Numbered from the stretch's first letter, positions 1 through 15,620 are shown. The stretch: 64,000 bases of DNA from Sapria himalayana (GCA_029783825.1 JAREIK010011441.1:62001-126000); one strand, 5' to 3'. Program-made: numbers and translations. Notes: a model not told the origin generated them from the letters alone.

Positions 1-710
1 GCTAATGACATATTTTTTTGTCTCATGATATCTTGATAGGATATAAGGCATGGACAAAGTCAACCTTATATCATTCTTTCTTTGATTACTTGAAAGCCAA
101 TTAGAATGGCTAAACAAATGATATTGAGCTCCATCAATTCAGTTGAGCATGGGCAAGCATTTCTCAGTCTTAATTATCGAGGGGACCCAGAGATATCTCT
201 CTTATAATAAGAGGAATAAATTCCATCTATATCATTCATATCACACTACATTATTTTTATTATGTTCAAGTATAACCTTTATAGTAATCTAAGTAAGATA
301 ATGTTTGATTATATTAAAACACAATATTCCTTATGTTGAGAACTATAGCGATCTGAGGTCAAAAAATATAAAAACATAACTATTAGAGATTAACTTATGA
401 CTTTAATCCATGTATTCATCTCAAGATGAGTATGTCTAATATTTGTTTTCAATGAATAGATATAAATTTGATTTGTATGTCACACACATATTCATTACTA
501 ATATCAATACAACTTTATACTAATCTTATTTCATTTATATTCCCATAACAATAACTGAATAGGATCAATTAGAAGAATTAATAATATAATTCAACGATAT
601 TATATATAATAAATATATAAATAATCACTATAATTAATTCTCACAAATAGCCAAAATACCATATCCATAAAATATGCCTAAATCACTATTACTAACATAT
701 ATGTCAATAT
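1..710. other. AT-rich flank without recognisable gene
   Basis: This is non-repetitive AT-rich sequence of more complex composition than the array that follows. Both strands are full of stops and I see no domain. It includes a more GC-balanced stretch around 160-200 and could be part of a dispersed repeat such as an LTR, but I cannot see LTR ends, a primer-binding site or a coding domain. The change to tetranucleotide repeat occurs near 710-730. Confidence 0.5.
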
Positions 711-971
711 AATTATCTATCTATGTAATGATCTAACTATCAATTTTCTATCTATCTATTTATCCAACTGTCTATCAATCAAACTATCTAATTTTCTTTC
801 TATCTATCTATGTATCAATCAATTTATCAATCTGTCTACTTTTCTATCTATCTATGTGTTTATTTATCTATTTATATATCTATATATCTATCTATGTTTT
901 TATCTATGTGTCAATAAATCAATAAAACTATCTATCTATCTTTTTATCTATCTATTTGTCTATATGACTAT

Positions 972-974
<3 letters not shown>

Positions 975-1009
<35 letters not shown>
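975..1009. repeat. (TA)n tract inside the TCTA array
   Basis: A pure TA dinucleotide run that begins and ends directly in TCTA repeat. Similar runs recur irregularly through the array (for example near 1500, 4670, 5160, 6535, 7620 and 13360). They can arise by TCTA/TATA slippage. Confidence 0.9.
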
Positions 1010-1011
<2 letters not shown>

Positions 1012-2899
1012 ATCTATCTATCTATCTATCTAACTATTTAGCTAGCTATCTATCAATCTATCTTTCAAACAATATATTTTTCTATCTGTCTATTTGCCTA
1101 TCTACTAATGTGTATATTTATCTATATATCAAAATGTATTTCTCTCAATCTATCAATCTATCTATTTGAAAATTTATTTATCTTTAAATTAGACTATATA
1201 TCTATATATTTATATCTCGATCTTCTATTTGTCTATTTTCTATTTTAATAGTAATCTATCTATATATCTATCTATCTATATATCTATCTATCTATATATC
1301 TATCTATCTATATCTTTATCTATCTCTCTCTCTATCTTTCTATCTACTTATTAGCATATCTATCTTTCTATTTATCTAGCTATCTATTTAACTATGTATC
1401 TTTCTATCTATCTATCTATATATCTATCTATCTATCTATCTATAAATCTATCAATTCCTCTATTAATATATCTGTCTATTTGCCTATTTGTTTAAATCTA
1501 TATATATATATATATATATATATCTATCTATATAAATAGTTATTTGGTTATCTATTTATATGTCATTCTGTGTATATTTTTATTTTTCTATCTATCTATC
1601 GATCTGTCTATCTATCTATGATCTTATCTATCCATTTATCTTTCTCTCTATCTATCTATTTGTGTGTGTATATATATATATATATATCTATCTATCTACC
1701 AATTTCTATCCCGATCTAAATGTCTGTCTATCTATCTATCTATATGTCAATATGTCTATCTATCTATGTATTTTTCTAACTATCTTACTATCTTTCTATC
1801 TATATGTTTATCTCTCTAATCTATTTATTTGTCTATATGTCTATCTATCTGTCTATCTATATATCTATCTCTTTATCTGTCTATCTATCTAACTATTAAA
1901 TTATCTATCTGTCAATATATCTATCTATCTATCTTTCTTTCTATATATTTATCTATCTATATAACTATTTATCTATATGCCTATCTTTCTATATATCAAT
2001 TTGTCTATCTATCAATCTTTATATCTCTATAACTCTATGTGTCTATGTTTCTATCTATCTATTTATCTTTCTATATGTATAATTATTTATCTGTCTATTT
2101 GCTTTTATGTCTCTCTACCTATATTTCAATCAATCTATCTATCTAACAATCTATCTATCTATCTAACTATCTATCTATCCATATATATGTATATTCATGT
2201 CTTTGTCTTCTATATATCTTTCTATCTATCTATTTTTCTATCTATCAATCTAACTATCTATATGACTATCTATCTATCTATCTTTCTATATATTTATCTA
2301 TCTATATATCGATCTGTGTATCTATCTATCTAACTATCAATTTTTCTACTCATTTATCTAACTATCTATCTATTTGTCAATCTTTCAATCTATCTTCTAT
2401 CTATCTATCTATCTCCATATTTTATAATAGTCAATCAGTCTATAAATATATGTGTTTATTCACCTGTATATTTATATATCTATTTGTATGTCTATCTATC
2501 TAATTGTCTAAATATATATTTGTCTATTTGTTTATCTATATATTTTATTATCTGTCTATTTGTCTACCAATCTTTACATCTATATGTCTATCTTTCTATT
2601 TTCCAATCTATATTTATATTTATCTATTTATATTTCAACCTATTAATTTGTCAATCAATCAATCTTTCTATTTGTCTATATCATAATGAGTCAAACAATA
2701 TATATGTCTTTTAATCAATTAAAGTATGTGCCTAACTATTTAACTATCTATCTATCTATTTTTCTATGTTTATCTTTCTATCTATCTATATATCTATCTA
2801 ACTATCTTTTTCTCTAGCTAGCTATCTATATGTCTATCTATTTTTATATCTATTTTCTTATCCATTTATTTATAAATCTATCAATCTATCTATCGATCT

Positions 2900-3500
2900 A
2901 CCTGCCAATCTTTCTATCTATCTATTAGTCTATCAGTCTATAAGTCTCTTTATCATTCCATCAATTTGTCTATATATCAATCTATCTGTCTATCTATCTA
3001 TTTGCCTAACTATCTTTTTGGGTCAATCTATTTATTTGTCTATTTATCTTTCTATATATAGATCTATCTATCTATATATCTTTCAATCTATTATTCTATC
3101 TATCTAAATATATTTTTTTCTATATAATTCACTAACTATCTAACTATCTATCTATCTATTTGTATAACTATTTAAAAAAGTATATATCTATTTTTCAATA
3201 TGTATATCTATATATCTATTTATTTTTCTATCTATATATATGTCTATCTATCTTTCTACCTAACTGTATATTTGAATATCTATCTATCTATCTATTTATC
3301 TATATATTTGTCTATTTATTTCTCTATCTATCTATGAAACTTTCAATCTTTCTATCTATTTTGTATCTTTCTCTATCTGTCTATTAGTCTATGAGTCTAT
3401 AAATCTTTGTATCATTCCATCTATTTATATGTCTATCAATCTATCTATATGTCTATTAATCAATTTGCCTAACTATCTTTCTGTGTCGATCTTTCTATCT
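2900..3500 (+). repeat. Higher-order duplication within the TCTA array
   Basis: Two stretches about 459-473 bp apart share the same order of unusual variants. A TTAG-containing run (2923 and 3382) is followed by a TATCATTCCATC motif, and then by GCCTAACTATCTTT (3004 and 3474). These shared, non-consensus variants show that this part of the array grew by duplicating a unit much longer than 4 bp. Confidence 0.6.
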
Positions 3501-4659
3501 ATCTTTCTGTCAATAGGTCTATATTTCTATCTATCTATCTATCTATAAATCTAACTTTCTTTCTTTCAATTTGTGAATATATTAATCTTTCTTTCTTTCA
3601 ATCTTTCTATCAATCTAATTAACTATCTATCTATTTATCTATCTATATATTTATCTAACTATTTATCTATCTATTTGTCTATCTATTTATCTACCTTTCT
3701 ATCAAGTTGTTTATCTTTCTTTCTATCTATTTGTTTATATATTGATGTATCTATCTATCTATGTATCTTTATAACTATATATCTATCTGTCTTCTATCTA
3801 TCTATATATCTAGATGTCAATCAATATATATGTATATCTATTTATCACTTTATCTATCAAATTGTCTAACTATCTAATTGTCTTTCACTCAATCAATCTT
3901 TCAATCTATCTTTCTATTTATCGAACTATCTAACTACATTTTAGTCTATCGATCTATTTGTCTATTTTTCTATCTATTATTTATGTATCTATCTATATGT
4001 CTATCTATCTATTTCTTTATCTTTCTACGTGTTTATGTATCTATCTGAATATTTATCTATATGCCTATCTATTTATCTGACTATCTATCTATATATCTAT
4101 ATATCTATATATCGAATTATCTATCTAGCTATATATCGAATTATCTATCTTTCTATATATATATATATATATCGATCTATATATCTGTCTATCTACCTAT
4201 CCATATATTTATCTGTATATCTTTCTAGCTATCTATATATCCATATGTCTATCTATCTATCTTTCTCTATATATGTCTATCTTTCTATAGCTATATATAT
4301 ATATATATATATCAATCTATCTACTTATCTATCAATCTATCTTTATAATTATCTATCTATGAATCTATTTATCAATCTATCTATGTATATACCTCTCTAT
4401 CTATATATCTATATATGCACATATTTTTTTAATCTACCTATCCATCAATCTGTCAATCAATTTATGTCTATCTAACTATCTTCTCTCTATTTATTTATTT
4501 GACTATCTTTCTATATATCAATCTATATGTCTATATATCTATCTATCTATCGATCTATCTATCTATTTATTTATTTATTTATCTATTTATTTAATTATAT
4601 CTCTCTATCTACTGATATGTTTATCTATTTATATGTTTATTTGACTATCTAACTATCTC

Positions 4660-4698
<39 letters not shown>

Positions 4699-5145
4699 CT
4701 CTCTCTCTGTGTCTATTTGTCTATGTAGCTATTTGTCTATCTGCCAATCTGTATATCTAGCTATCTATATATAATTATATATATATCTTTCTTTCAATTA
4801 TTATATCTGTCTATAAGTCTATTTGTCTATATATCTATCCTTCAATATGTATATATCTATCTATCTTTCTACATATATGCCTATTTCTCTATCTATTTAC
4901 TTGTAAATCTATATACCAATTTATTTGCATATCTGTATCTCGGTATATCTTTCTATCTTTCTGCATATGTGTCTATATATCTATTTATCTATCTATCTGT
5001 ATTTATCTCTTTATCTAACTATCAATCTTTCAGCATATCTATATATATAGTGATAGTTTATAATGTATCTACCTACCTATCTATCTGGCTATCTATCTAT
5101 TTGGGTATCTATCAATCTCTCTATCTGCATATGTATTTATTTATC

Positions 5146-5194
<49 letters not shown>

Positions 5195-6526
5195 TTGTGT
5201 ATATATATTTATCTCACTTTTTGTCGATCTATCTATCTATATATCTATATAACTTTATATATATCTCTATATATATCTCCCTATCTTTTTATATCTTTAT
5301 GTATCTATTTATCTTTTTGTCTATTAGTATATCATTCGATATTTCTAACTATCTATTTATATATTAGTCCGTCAATATGTCTATCTGTCATTTTATCTAT
5401 TTGTCAATCTATCTATATTTCTATCATTATATATTTTTATCTATCTATCTTTCTATTTGTATCTCTATCTATCTGTCTGTCTATCTATCTATAAATTTAT
5501 CAATTTATCAATTTATCTATCTATATATCTATCTGTCTATCTATCTATTTGTTCATCTATCTATGTGTCTATTAACCAATCTGTCTGTCTATTTGTCTCT
5601 CTTTCTACTTGTATATCTATTAATCTATCTATCTATTTGTCTATGTATCTTTGAGTCTATGAGTCAATCTATCAATTTATCTATCTATCTATCTCTCTTT
5701 CTATCTATATATCTATCAGTCTATTTGTCTATTTGTATATCTACCTATCTATCTATCAATTTTTCTATCTATCTAACTATCTATTTATATATCTATTAGT
5801 CTATTAGTTTTTTTATTTTTCTATCTATCTATATTTCTATTAGTTTATCTATCTATTTGTCTATCTATTAATCAATCTATCTTTCTAGCTATCTATATTT
5901 CTATTTATTAATCAATCTATATATTTTTCTGTATATTTGCCTATATATCTATATGTCCATCTATTAATTTTTTATTTATGTAAATGCCTATATGTCTATC
6001 AATCTAAATATGTAACTATCTAACTATTTGTATTTCTATATGTCTATCTATCAAACTTTTTATCTAAGAAACTATATAACTGTCTATCTATCTATCTATC
6101 TATCTGTCTGTCTGTCTATCTATTTATCTATCTATATGTCTATCTGTTAATTTTTCAATATGTTTAATAGTATATTTCTATATCATTTTATATATTTATG
6201 TGATTATTTAACTAATTTTCTATTTATTAGTCTATCAGTATATTAGTCTATCTATCTATTTATCAATCTATCTACTTGTATATCTATCTATCTAGATATC
6301 TATCTTTCTACTTAGCTATATATCTGCCTATATATTTATCTATTTATCTTTCTATGCATCAATCTTTATATCTAAATGAATAACTACCTATCTTCCTATC
6401 TATCTATCTATTTATTTGTATATATATTTATCTATCTATCTGACCATCTATATAAATATTATTCAATCAATCTAACTATTTATATGTCTATCTTTATTTC
6501 TATCTATCATTCTATTTGCATTTTTT

Positions 6527-6564
<38 letters not shown>

Positions 6565-7595
6565 ATCTATTTATCTTTCTCTCTATTTTTCAATCTAGCT
6601 ATCTGCCTTTCAATCTATCTAACAATCTATCTATTTATCTATGTATCTATCAGTCTATCTATTTATCTATCTGTCTAGATATCTATCTATCTTTCTTTCT
6701 ATATTTCTAGTTATTTGTCTATGTGTCTATCTATTTATGTTTCTATCTATCTATATGTCTATCTATCTGTCTATCTAGTTGTCCATCATTTGATTTGTCT
6801 ATATTTTATTTGTCTATTTACATATATATTTAGCTATCTATCTATCTATCATTTTGGCTATCTAACAATCTCTTTATATTTTCTATCTATCTGCATATCT
6901 ATCTTTCTATCTATATATGTATTTATTAATCAATCTATCTATGTGTCTATATGTCAGTCTATATAACTAGCTATCTATCTATTGCTCTATCTATATATCT
7001 ATATATTTAACTATATATTTGTCTATGCATATATATATATATATATATATATATCTCCCTATTTGTCAATCTATTTATCTATAAATATATAAATATCTAT
7101 CAATCTATCTATATGTCTATATGTTTATTGGTTTATCTATCAATCTTACTATTTCTCTATCATCCAATCTATATTTCTATATCTTTATATATCTATCTCT
7201 CCATTTGTCTATTTATCTATCTTTCTATATGTCTGTATATCTATCTATCTCTCTAATTTTCTATCATTGAATGTTTATGTATACCTAATGATTTGTTTAT
7301 TTTTCTATTTATATATCTTTATTTCTATTTATATAACTATTTGTCTATTAGTCTATCTTTTTATATCTTTATATACTTATCTATCTATCTAACTATCCAT
7401 CAAACTATTAGACAATCTATGTGTGTGTGTGTGTGTGTATATATATATCTACACATTTGTCTATATATCTATTTGTCTATTTCTCTATCTTTCAATATAT
7501 CTATATTTCTCTCATTCTTTCTATATTGTATATCTATTAACAATATATCTATTAACAATATATCTTTCTATCTATCTATTTATTTATCTATATAT

Positions 7596-7649
<54 letters not shown>

Positions 7650-7676
7650 TGTCTATCTCTCTATCTATATGTCTAT

Positions 7677-7710
<34 letters not shown>

Positions 7711-10430
7711 CCATATATTTGTCAATCTATCTATTTGTTCTCAATCAATCTATCTATTTATGTATCTTTTTATCTATATATATGTATATCTATCTATCTA
7801 TAAAATTGTATAAATGTCTAACTATCTATGTATCTATCTATCTATCTATTTATCAAACTATCAAACTTTCTCTTAGTCTATTAGTCTATTGGAATATCTT
7901 TCTTTTTGTCCATCTATTTATATGTTTATGTCTATCTATATATATATATATCTATCTATATGTCTATCTATCTATCTACCTATATATCTAACTATTTAAA
8001 AATCCATCTGCCTAACTGTCGATGAGTTTATTTGTCTATTTGTATAGGTTTGTATCTATCTATTTGTATATCAATATAGGTGTGTATCTATCTATTTGTC
8101 TGTCTATTTATAGGTCTATGTATCTATGAGTTTATGTGTCTATTTTATTTCTGTTTCTCTACGTATCTGGATATCTATTTATATGTGTATCTATTAATCT
8201 AGATGTCTTTCTATCTATCTATATATCTATCATTATATCTATCTATTTGTCTTTTTATTTATCTATCTATTTATTTATATGTCTATGAATTTATCTAGTT
8301 TATTTGTCTATTTGTCTATCTCTATATCTGCAAATCTACTTATCTAATTATTAGTCTATCTCTCTATCTATTTGTCTATCTATCTATCTATCTATCAGTT
8401 TATCTATATATTTATCTATCTATCTATTTATCTATCTATTTATTTGTTTATATGTATATATATATATATATATGTCTATCTATCATTCTAACAATGTGTC
8501 TATCTATCTTTATGTCTATAGAATTATCATTTTATCTGTTTATCTATCATTCTTTTTATCAATCTGCCTATCCATCTATCTGTCAATTTGCCAATCTTTA
8601 TATTTTTCTATCTTTTTATCTATCTTTCTATCTATCAATCCATCAATTTATCTATCTATTTATCTATATATCTATTTATGTGTCTCGCTATATATCTATC
8701 TATCTTATTATTTATCTATCGATATATTTATATATCTATATATCTATCTATATGTATATCAATCTTTTTGTCTTTTTATTAATCTATCTATTTTTATATC
8801 TATCTATCTACCTTTCCTTCAATATATCTATCTCTGTATTTGTCTATCTATATGTATATCTATCTATATGTCTATCTATCAATCTATCTATATTCCTATC
8901 TATTTATCTATATATATATGTTTATCTATCTATCTATTTATCTATTTATCTATTTATCTATCTATGTGTATATCTATTTATCTCTCTATCTATCAACAAT
9001 TAATTCATCAATTTATATATCTCTCTATCTCTCTATATGCATTTTTGTTTATCTTTCTATATCTCTTTATGTCTATCTATCTATTTGACTATTAGTGTAT
9101 CTTTCTATATCTATATATGTTTTCTTTCTCTATATGTGTATATTTATCTATCTATTTGTCTATCTGTCAATCAGTCAATCTGTCTATCAATATTTCTATA
9201 TATCTATATATCTTTATGGTATATATCTATCTAACTATTTATTTGTGTATATATCTATCTATTTGTCTATCTATCTATTTGTCTCTGTGTATATTTATAT
9301 ATCCATCAATCTGTCTAGTATTCTATCTATCTATATGTCTATTTGTATATCTATATGTAAGTTAAATTTTCCTTCTTTCTATCTGTCTATCTATTTTTCT
9401 GTATGTCAAAAATTATGACAACCTCTCTATCTATTTAACTAAAAATCAAAATATCTATCTATTTGTATATCTATCTATTTTTACGTCAAGCAATCCATCT
9501 ATCTATCTATCTAAATGTCTATCTATCAATCTATTTATTATTCTATATGTCTATCTACTTCTATATCTATCTTTCAATCTGTCTATCGGTCAATCAATAT
9601 ACATTCTATTTGTTTATTTGTCAATTTATCTAACTTTCTATCTGTCTATCTATCTATTTTTTTATTTATCTAACTATCAATCTATTTGTCTATATGTCTA
9701 TCTAACTATTTATCTATCCGTCATCTATAAAGATATATATATATCTATCTATCTATCTATATATTTGTCTATCTCTCTATTTTCAATCTATTTATCATTC
9801 TATTTGTTTATCTCTCAATTTTCAATATATTTATCATTCTATTCGTCTATCTCTCTATTTGTGTATCTATCTATCAATCTAACTACCAATCTAGCTATAT
9901 GTCTATTTGTCAATTTTTCTAATTATCTATTTGTCAATCTATATTAATATTTATCTGTCTAAATGTTTATCTGTTTATCTACCTACCTATCTATCTAAAT
10001 ACTTATCTATCTTTTTATCTGTCAATTTGTTAATCTATCTCATAAACTTTTTATCTGTCTAACTATCAAACTATATTTATATCTATTAGTCATTAGCCAT
10101 TTAGCCTATAAGTCTTTCTATCTATCTCTCTATCTATCTATCTCTCTATCTATCTAACTCTTTGTCTATCTATCTATCTATTTATCTGTCTATCTATCTA
10201 TCTATCATTCTATGTATCTATCTATCTATATGTCTATCTATCTATCTATTTATTTATATATCTATTTATTTATCTATATATCTATCTATCTATGTATCTT
10301 TCTTTCTATATATCTATATATCTATCTATCTATATATCTATCTATCTATATATTTGTCTCTTTGTATGTATAGCTATCTGTATATCTATTTATCTATCTG
10401 TCTATCTATCAATTTATCATTCTGACTATC

Positions 10431-10444
<14 letters not shown>

Positions 10445-10478
<34 letters not shown>
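10445..10478. repeat. (TG)17 microsatellite
   Basis: A pure TG run follows a short (TA)n run and sits inside the TCTA array. The TA-then-TG composite is repeated at 36812-36857, and shorter TG runs occur near 7422, 42094 and 55316. Confidence 0.95.
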
Positions 10479-13352
10479 TATTAGTCTACTGTCTAACTAC
10501 CTATCTAACTAACTATCTATAAATCTATCTGTCTATCTCTCTATTTATCAAAATGCTATCTATTTATCTATCTATTTGTCAAATTATCTATTTTTCTATA
10601 TGTATAAATTTCTATCTATCTAAAAGTCTATCTTCCAAATGTATATCTATATATTTATCTGTCTATTAGTTTATCTATTTTAATATCAATCTCTTAATCT
10701 GTTATTCCTTTTTATCTATATTTTTATGTCTCAGTATATTAGTCTATTAGCTTATTAGGCTTTCTATCTATCTCTCTCTCTATCTATATATATGTCTATC
10801 TATCTATCTATCTGTATATCTTTTTATCTATCTATCTATCAACTATCTATCTATCTATCTATTTATATATTTATCTATCTATCTGTATATCTTTCTATAT
10901 GTCTATCTATATATCTATCTAATTGTCTATCTATCTATCTATCTTTTTATCTATCTAATTATCTATCTGTCCATCTGTGTATATATATATATCTATCTAT
11001 CTAAATTTATATTTGTCTATCTAAATATCGATTTGTCTAAATGTCTAACTATCAAACTATCTATATATCAATCTATATATTTGGCTATGTATTATCTCTC
11101 AAACTATTTAATTATCTATTAGTCTAACTATCTATTTCTCTATTTGTCTATCTGTCTATCTATTTATGTGTCTATGTGTTTATATATCTATCTTTTAATC
11201 TTTCTATCTATCTAGTTATCTATCTATTTATCTATTTATCTATCTACCTTTATATTTTTCTATCTATCTATTTGTCTATCTGTCTATTTGTCAATCTATC
11301 TTTTTGTCAATCAATCAATCTATCTTTCTATCTATCTTAATGTTTATCTTTTTATCTCTTTATCTATCTATTTGTTTATTATTCTATTTGTATGTGTATT
11401 TTTATTTATTATTATATCACTCTATGTGTCTATTTTTTATCTAACTATTTATCTATATAATTGTCTAACTATCTATGTATATATATCTTTCTATTTTTTT
11501 ATCTATTTGTCTAGTTATCTATCAGTCTATCTATCTATCTACCTATCTATCTATCTATATATCTATCTCTCTATATGTATATCTGTATATCTATCTGGTT
11601 ATCTACCTATTAATATTTTTATTTGTGTATCTATCTATCTATATATTTGTCTATATGTCAATCTATCGATCTATTGATATGAGTAACTTTCTAACTATCT
11701 ATTACTCAAAATCACTATCTGTCTAACTATCTAATTGTCTTAATTGATATTAGTCCATCAATCAATTTGTCTATCTGTTTATCTATTTGTCAATATGTTT
11801 GCCTATCTATCTATCTATCTAATTATTTATCTATCAATTTTTTTATCTATACGTCTATATATCATTCTGTCTATATGTCAATTATTATATGTATCTATTT
11901 GTCTATCTATTATATGTCTATCTATATATTTGTCTATCTATTTATCTATATAACTAACTCTTAGTCTATCTAGCTATCTTTCTATTTGGCTATCTATCTA
12001 AATGTCAATCATTCTATTTATCTATTTCTCTATCTATCTATCTATCTATTTGTCTATCTATTTCTCAATCTATCTATCTATCTACATATATCAATTAGCT
12101 TATCAATCCATATGTCAATCAATCTATTTCTTTGTCAGTCTATCTATCTATGTGTCTATTTCTTTATATGTATATATGTGTCTCTATCTATCTATCTGAC
12201 TAACTATCTAATTGTCTTTTTGTATATCAGCCTATTAGTCAATCTATCTATAAATCTATGTATCTATCTATCTTTCTATTTGTCTGTTTAACTATTTATC
12301 TATATATCTTTTATCTATCTAATTATCTATCTATCTCTCTATCTATCTATATATTTGTCTATCTTTCTATATCTCTTTCTATCTATCTATATATCTATGT
12401 CAATATATATATCTGTCAATTTATCTATTTGCATGTATTTAATTTTTTATTTGTCTATCTATCATTTGGTTTATCTCTCTCTCTCTCTAGTTGCCTAATA
12501 ATCTATCACTCTAACTATTTATCTGTCAATTTGGCTATCTACCTATCTGCCTATTAGCCTATCTATATAGATGTCTATTTGTCTATCTCTTTGTATATCT
12601 ATTTGTCTATATATCTTTATATCTTTATGTCTATCTATCTGTCTATCATTTGTCTATCTATCTGTCTGTCTATCTATCTATCTATTTGTCTAATTATATA
12701 TCTATCTATCTATCTACCTACCAATCTATGTATATATCTATCTGTATATCTATCTATCTGACTATATATTTGTCAATCTATCTATATATATCTATCTATA
12801 TATTTGTCTATCTATATGTCTATCTATATGGCTATCTATCTGTCTATCAATCTATCTATCTTTATATCTATTTATCTAGATTTTTATTTTTATGTCTATA
12901 TATTTGTGTCTATCTTTCTATCTTTCTATTTGTCTAATTGTCAATCTGTCTATCTATGTATCTATAAATAAATTCATTATCTATCTATCTATGACTATAT
13001 ATATATATATACATATCTAAATATCTATATGTCTATATATAATATATTTATTTATCTATCTATCTATTTAACTATTTATTAATCAATCAATCTATCTCTC
13101 TATCTGTCTAATTATATATTTGTCTATCTTGTTTATTTGACTATCTATCTATCTATTTATCTATATTATATCTATCAATCAATCTATCTCTCTAACTATC
13201 TGCATATTTGTCTATATGTCTATCTATCTATCTTTATATGTGTCTATGTATCCCTATCTATCTGTATACCTCTATCTATCTGCCTATCTATATGTCTATT
13301 AAATTGTCTATTTGTCTCTCAAATTATATTTATCTCTATTTATCGAATTATG

Positions 13353-13387
<35 letters not shown>

Positions 13388-13403
13388 CTATCTATCTATC
13401 TAT

Positions 13404-13700
13404 TAGTGACATAAAAATCCCTTGCTAAAAAGACAAATTCCCTCCCTAAATTAGCAAGATAAAGAGATATTCTGTTAGTAAACGAAAATAACGATAGATG
13501 ATTCCCTAGCTAAATGCAGGTCTATAAATTTTAGTGACGGATTATCTGTCACTAATTTTGATATTTCCCTAGCTAAATTAGATAGGGAAAATTCCCTAGC
13601 TAAATTAGCTAGGGAAAATTCCCTAGCTAAATTAGCAAGGGATTTTCCTTGCTAATTTAGCAAGGGATTTTTCCCAAGCTATTTTAATTTCAAAAATAAT
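13404..13700. repeat. A-end terminal and subterminal repeats of E1
   Basis: The motif TCCCTAGCTAAATTAG and its complement occur many times within 300 bp, often as adjoining palindromic pairs (13560-13680). In En/Spm, clustered subterminal motifs bind the TNPA protein and are required for transposition. The same role is inferred here by position. The A-end of E2 (53880-54314, inverse orientation) carries related motifs and the same junction into T/A-rich sequence. Confidence 0.75.
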
Positions 13701-14249
13701 TTTAGAATTTAATTTTTCAAAAAATTTTTTAATTAAATAATGTAATATTCTTATTTCAAATTGAATAAAAAATTAAACTATAAATAATTTATAATAAATA
13801 AAGAATAAAATCATTTAATATATTATTCAAATTCAATATTTTACATAATTGAAAAAAAAAATTAAAAAACTTTTATTTCATCTTATTCATCAATGTATCT
13901 ACCGATAGTGCATAAATTATAATATATCCATTTATTGACATTGCTTTCTCTCCCTCTGCTCCTCCAATCATCATTTTTATATTGCAACAAAGCTATTTGA
14001 GTCATAACACGTAATGTCTAGTGAAAAATCTCAGCACTTATAAAAGCTTTGTATGAGGAACAATGTACTATCATATCAGTAAGAAATTTAAACCACTCAC
14101 TCAAATTAAAAAAAAGTTATGTTTTGATACATAGATAATTTTGTAGTGTATATGTAATATATACTACCATTTCACTCATACATATATTACTGAAGTATAT
14201 GTACATAAAAATAACATCATTATGTGTACATATAAACTGAGTACAAATA

Positions 14250-14606
14250 TACCTTTGTCGCTATCACTGCCAATACCACTGCTACTGTTGTCGCTGCTGC
14301 ACTGCCTCTATTATCGTCGTCGCCACCACTGCTACCTCCGCACTAGCACCTCTACTATTGCTTCCAGTGATGCCGCTGCTTCTAGTGCAGCTGCTGCTAC
14401 CATGACTGCCGCTGATGCTTCCGGTGTAGCTGCTGCTACCGCCACTTCCGCCGCTACTGCCGCTGCCACTACTTTTGTTGCCACCACTCCCGCCTTGCCA
14501 CTGCTGTAACCGTGGCTGCCCCCACTGCTACCACCGCCACCACTACCACCGTTGCTGCTTTTGCTGTCACCGCTATCATCGTCGCCAACGCCATCACCGA
14601 TACTTC
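14250..14606. repeat. GC-rich imperfect triplet repeat, copy 1
   Basis: This is an island of GCT/GCC/ACC/CTG-type triplets in otherwise AT-rich DNA, the GC-richest sequence in the window. It is the triplet block of the first 1020-bp unit. Corresponding blocks are at 15340-15620 and, much shorter, at 16380-16434. Both strands stay open over long stretches because of the composition, so coding is not implied. Confidence 0.8.
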
Positions 14607-15339
14607 TGCTAATATTAGGTTTTTACCGACCTATAATAGGCTAAAATTCTACCCAAAAAATTCGAAGACTCACAAATATTTTCACAGATATATAAAAATG
14701 ATTATTATAGATATGAACAAACAAAAATTAAAGTTGATTGTCATACAGCTTAAACTAAAATTTAATTAAATAGTTTAATATTTTTATATTAAATTTAATA
14801 AACAAAAACTATAAAAGAAAATTTTAAATTAAACAAAAATAATCATTTAATAACTTATTCTAATACAGTATTTTAAATAACTAAAAAAATTATATTACAT
14901 CTTAGTTATCAATATATCTACCGACTATGCATAAAATATAATCTATCAATGCATTGACGTTGCTTTCTCTTCTTCTACTCCTCTGATCACCCACTTTCTA
15001 CTACAAAAATTCTGTCCAAGTCACGGTGCTTCATGTCTGTTGAAAAATCCCTTCACTTATACAAGCTTCGTATGGGAAACAATGCAGTACCACACTTGTA
15101 AGAAAATAAAACCACTAAATAAAATCAAAATAAATTAAAAAAAACTATGTTTTGATAAATACATATTACTACAGCAAAAATATACATATATACTAGCATT
15201 TCACTCTTATATATATTAATGCAGTATTTGTACATATAAATTGTAGTATTATGCATACATATATACTCAGTATATATGTACATAAAATTATGTAGAATTA
15301 TATGTACGTATATACTGACAATATATGCACGTATATACC

Positions 15340-15620
15340 ACAAATTTTGCCATTCCTGTTGTTCCCGCTGCCGCTGCCACCCTTGTCACAACGGCAGTGG
15401 CCTCTATGGTAGTTGCCGGTGCTGTCGCCGCTATCGGTGTAGCTGCCATTGTGGCTGCTGCCGGTGTTGTCTCCGCTGTCACCGATACCGCCGATAACGT
15501 TGCTAGCACTACCACCACCAATGCCAACGCTGCCTCCGATGTTGTCACTGCCTCTGCTACCTCCCTTGCCTCTACTGCTAGCGTTGCTGCCACCGGTGTC
15601 TCAGCTACTGCTGCTGATAA
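15340..15620. repeat. GC-rich imperfect triplet repeat, copy 2
   Basis: Second triplet block, in the second 1020-bp unit, with the same GCT/GCC/ACC vocabulary and the same downstream ATAGGCT segment. Order and number of triplets differ from copy 1, as expected for a slippage-prone minisatellite. Confidence 0.8.

Larger units (their letters stand above)
711..13403 (+). repeat. Degenerate (TCTA)n tetranucleotide array, block 1
   Basis: Nearly 12.7 kb is built of TCTA/TATC units with scattered substitutions (TTTA, TGTC, CCTA, AATC variants) and short (TA)n and (TG)n runs. The + strand reads TCT-ATC-TAT-CTA in every frame, giving Ser-Ile-Tyr-Leu repeats, while the minus strand (ATAG)n puts TAG stops in every frame. 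The many + strand open frames here are therefore translations of the repeat, not genes. The block ends at the A-end of CACTA element E1. The same polarity resumes on the far side of E1, so blocks 1 and 2 were probably continuous. Confidence 0.97.

Noticed and set aside
856..13414. Dozens of + strand open frames rich in Ser, Ile, Tyr and Leu
   Set aside because: They are direct translations of the TCTA repeat and its variants, overlap one another in two or three frames and contain no domain.
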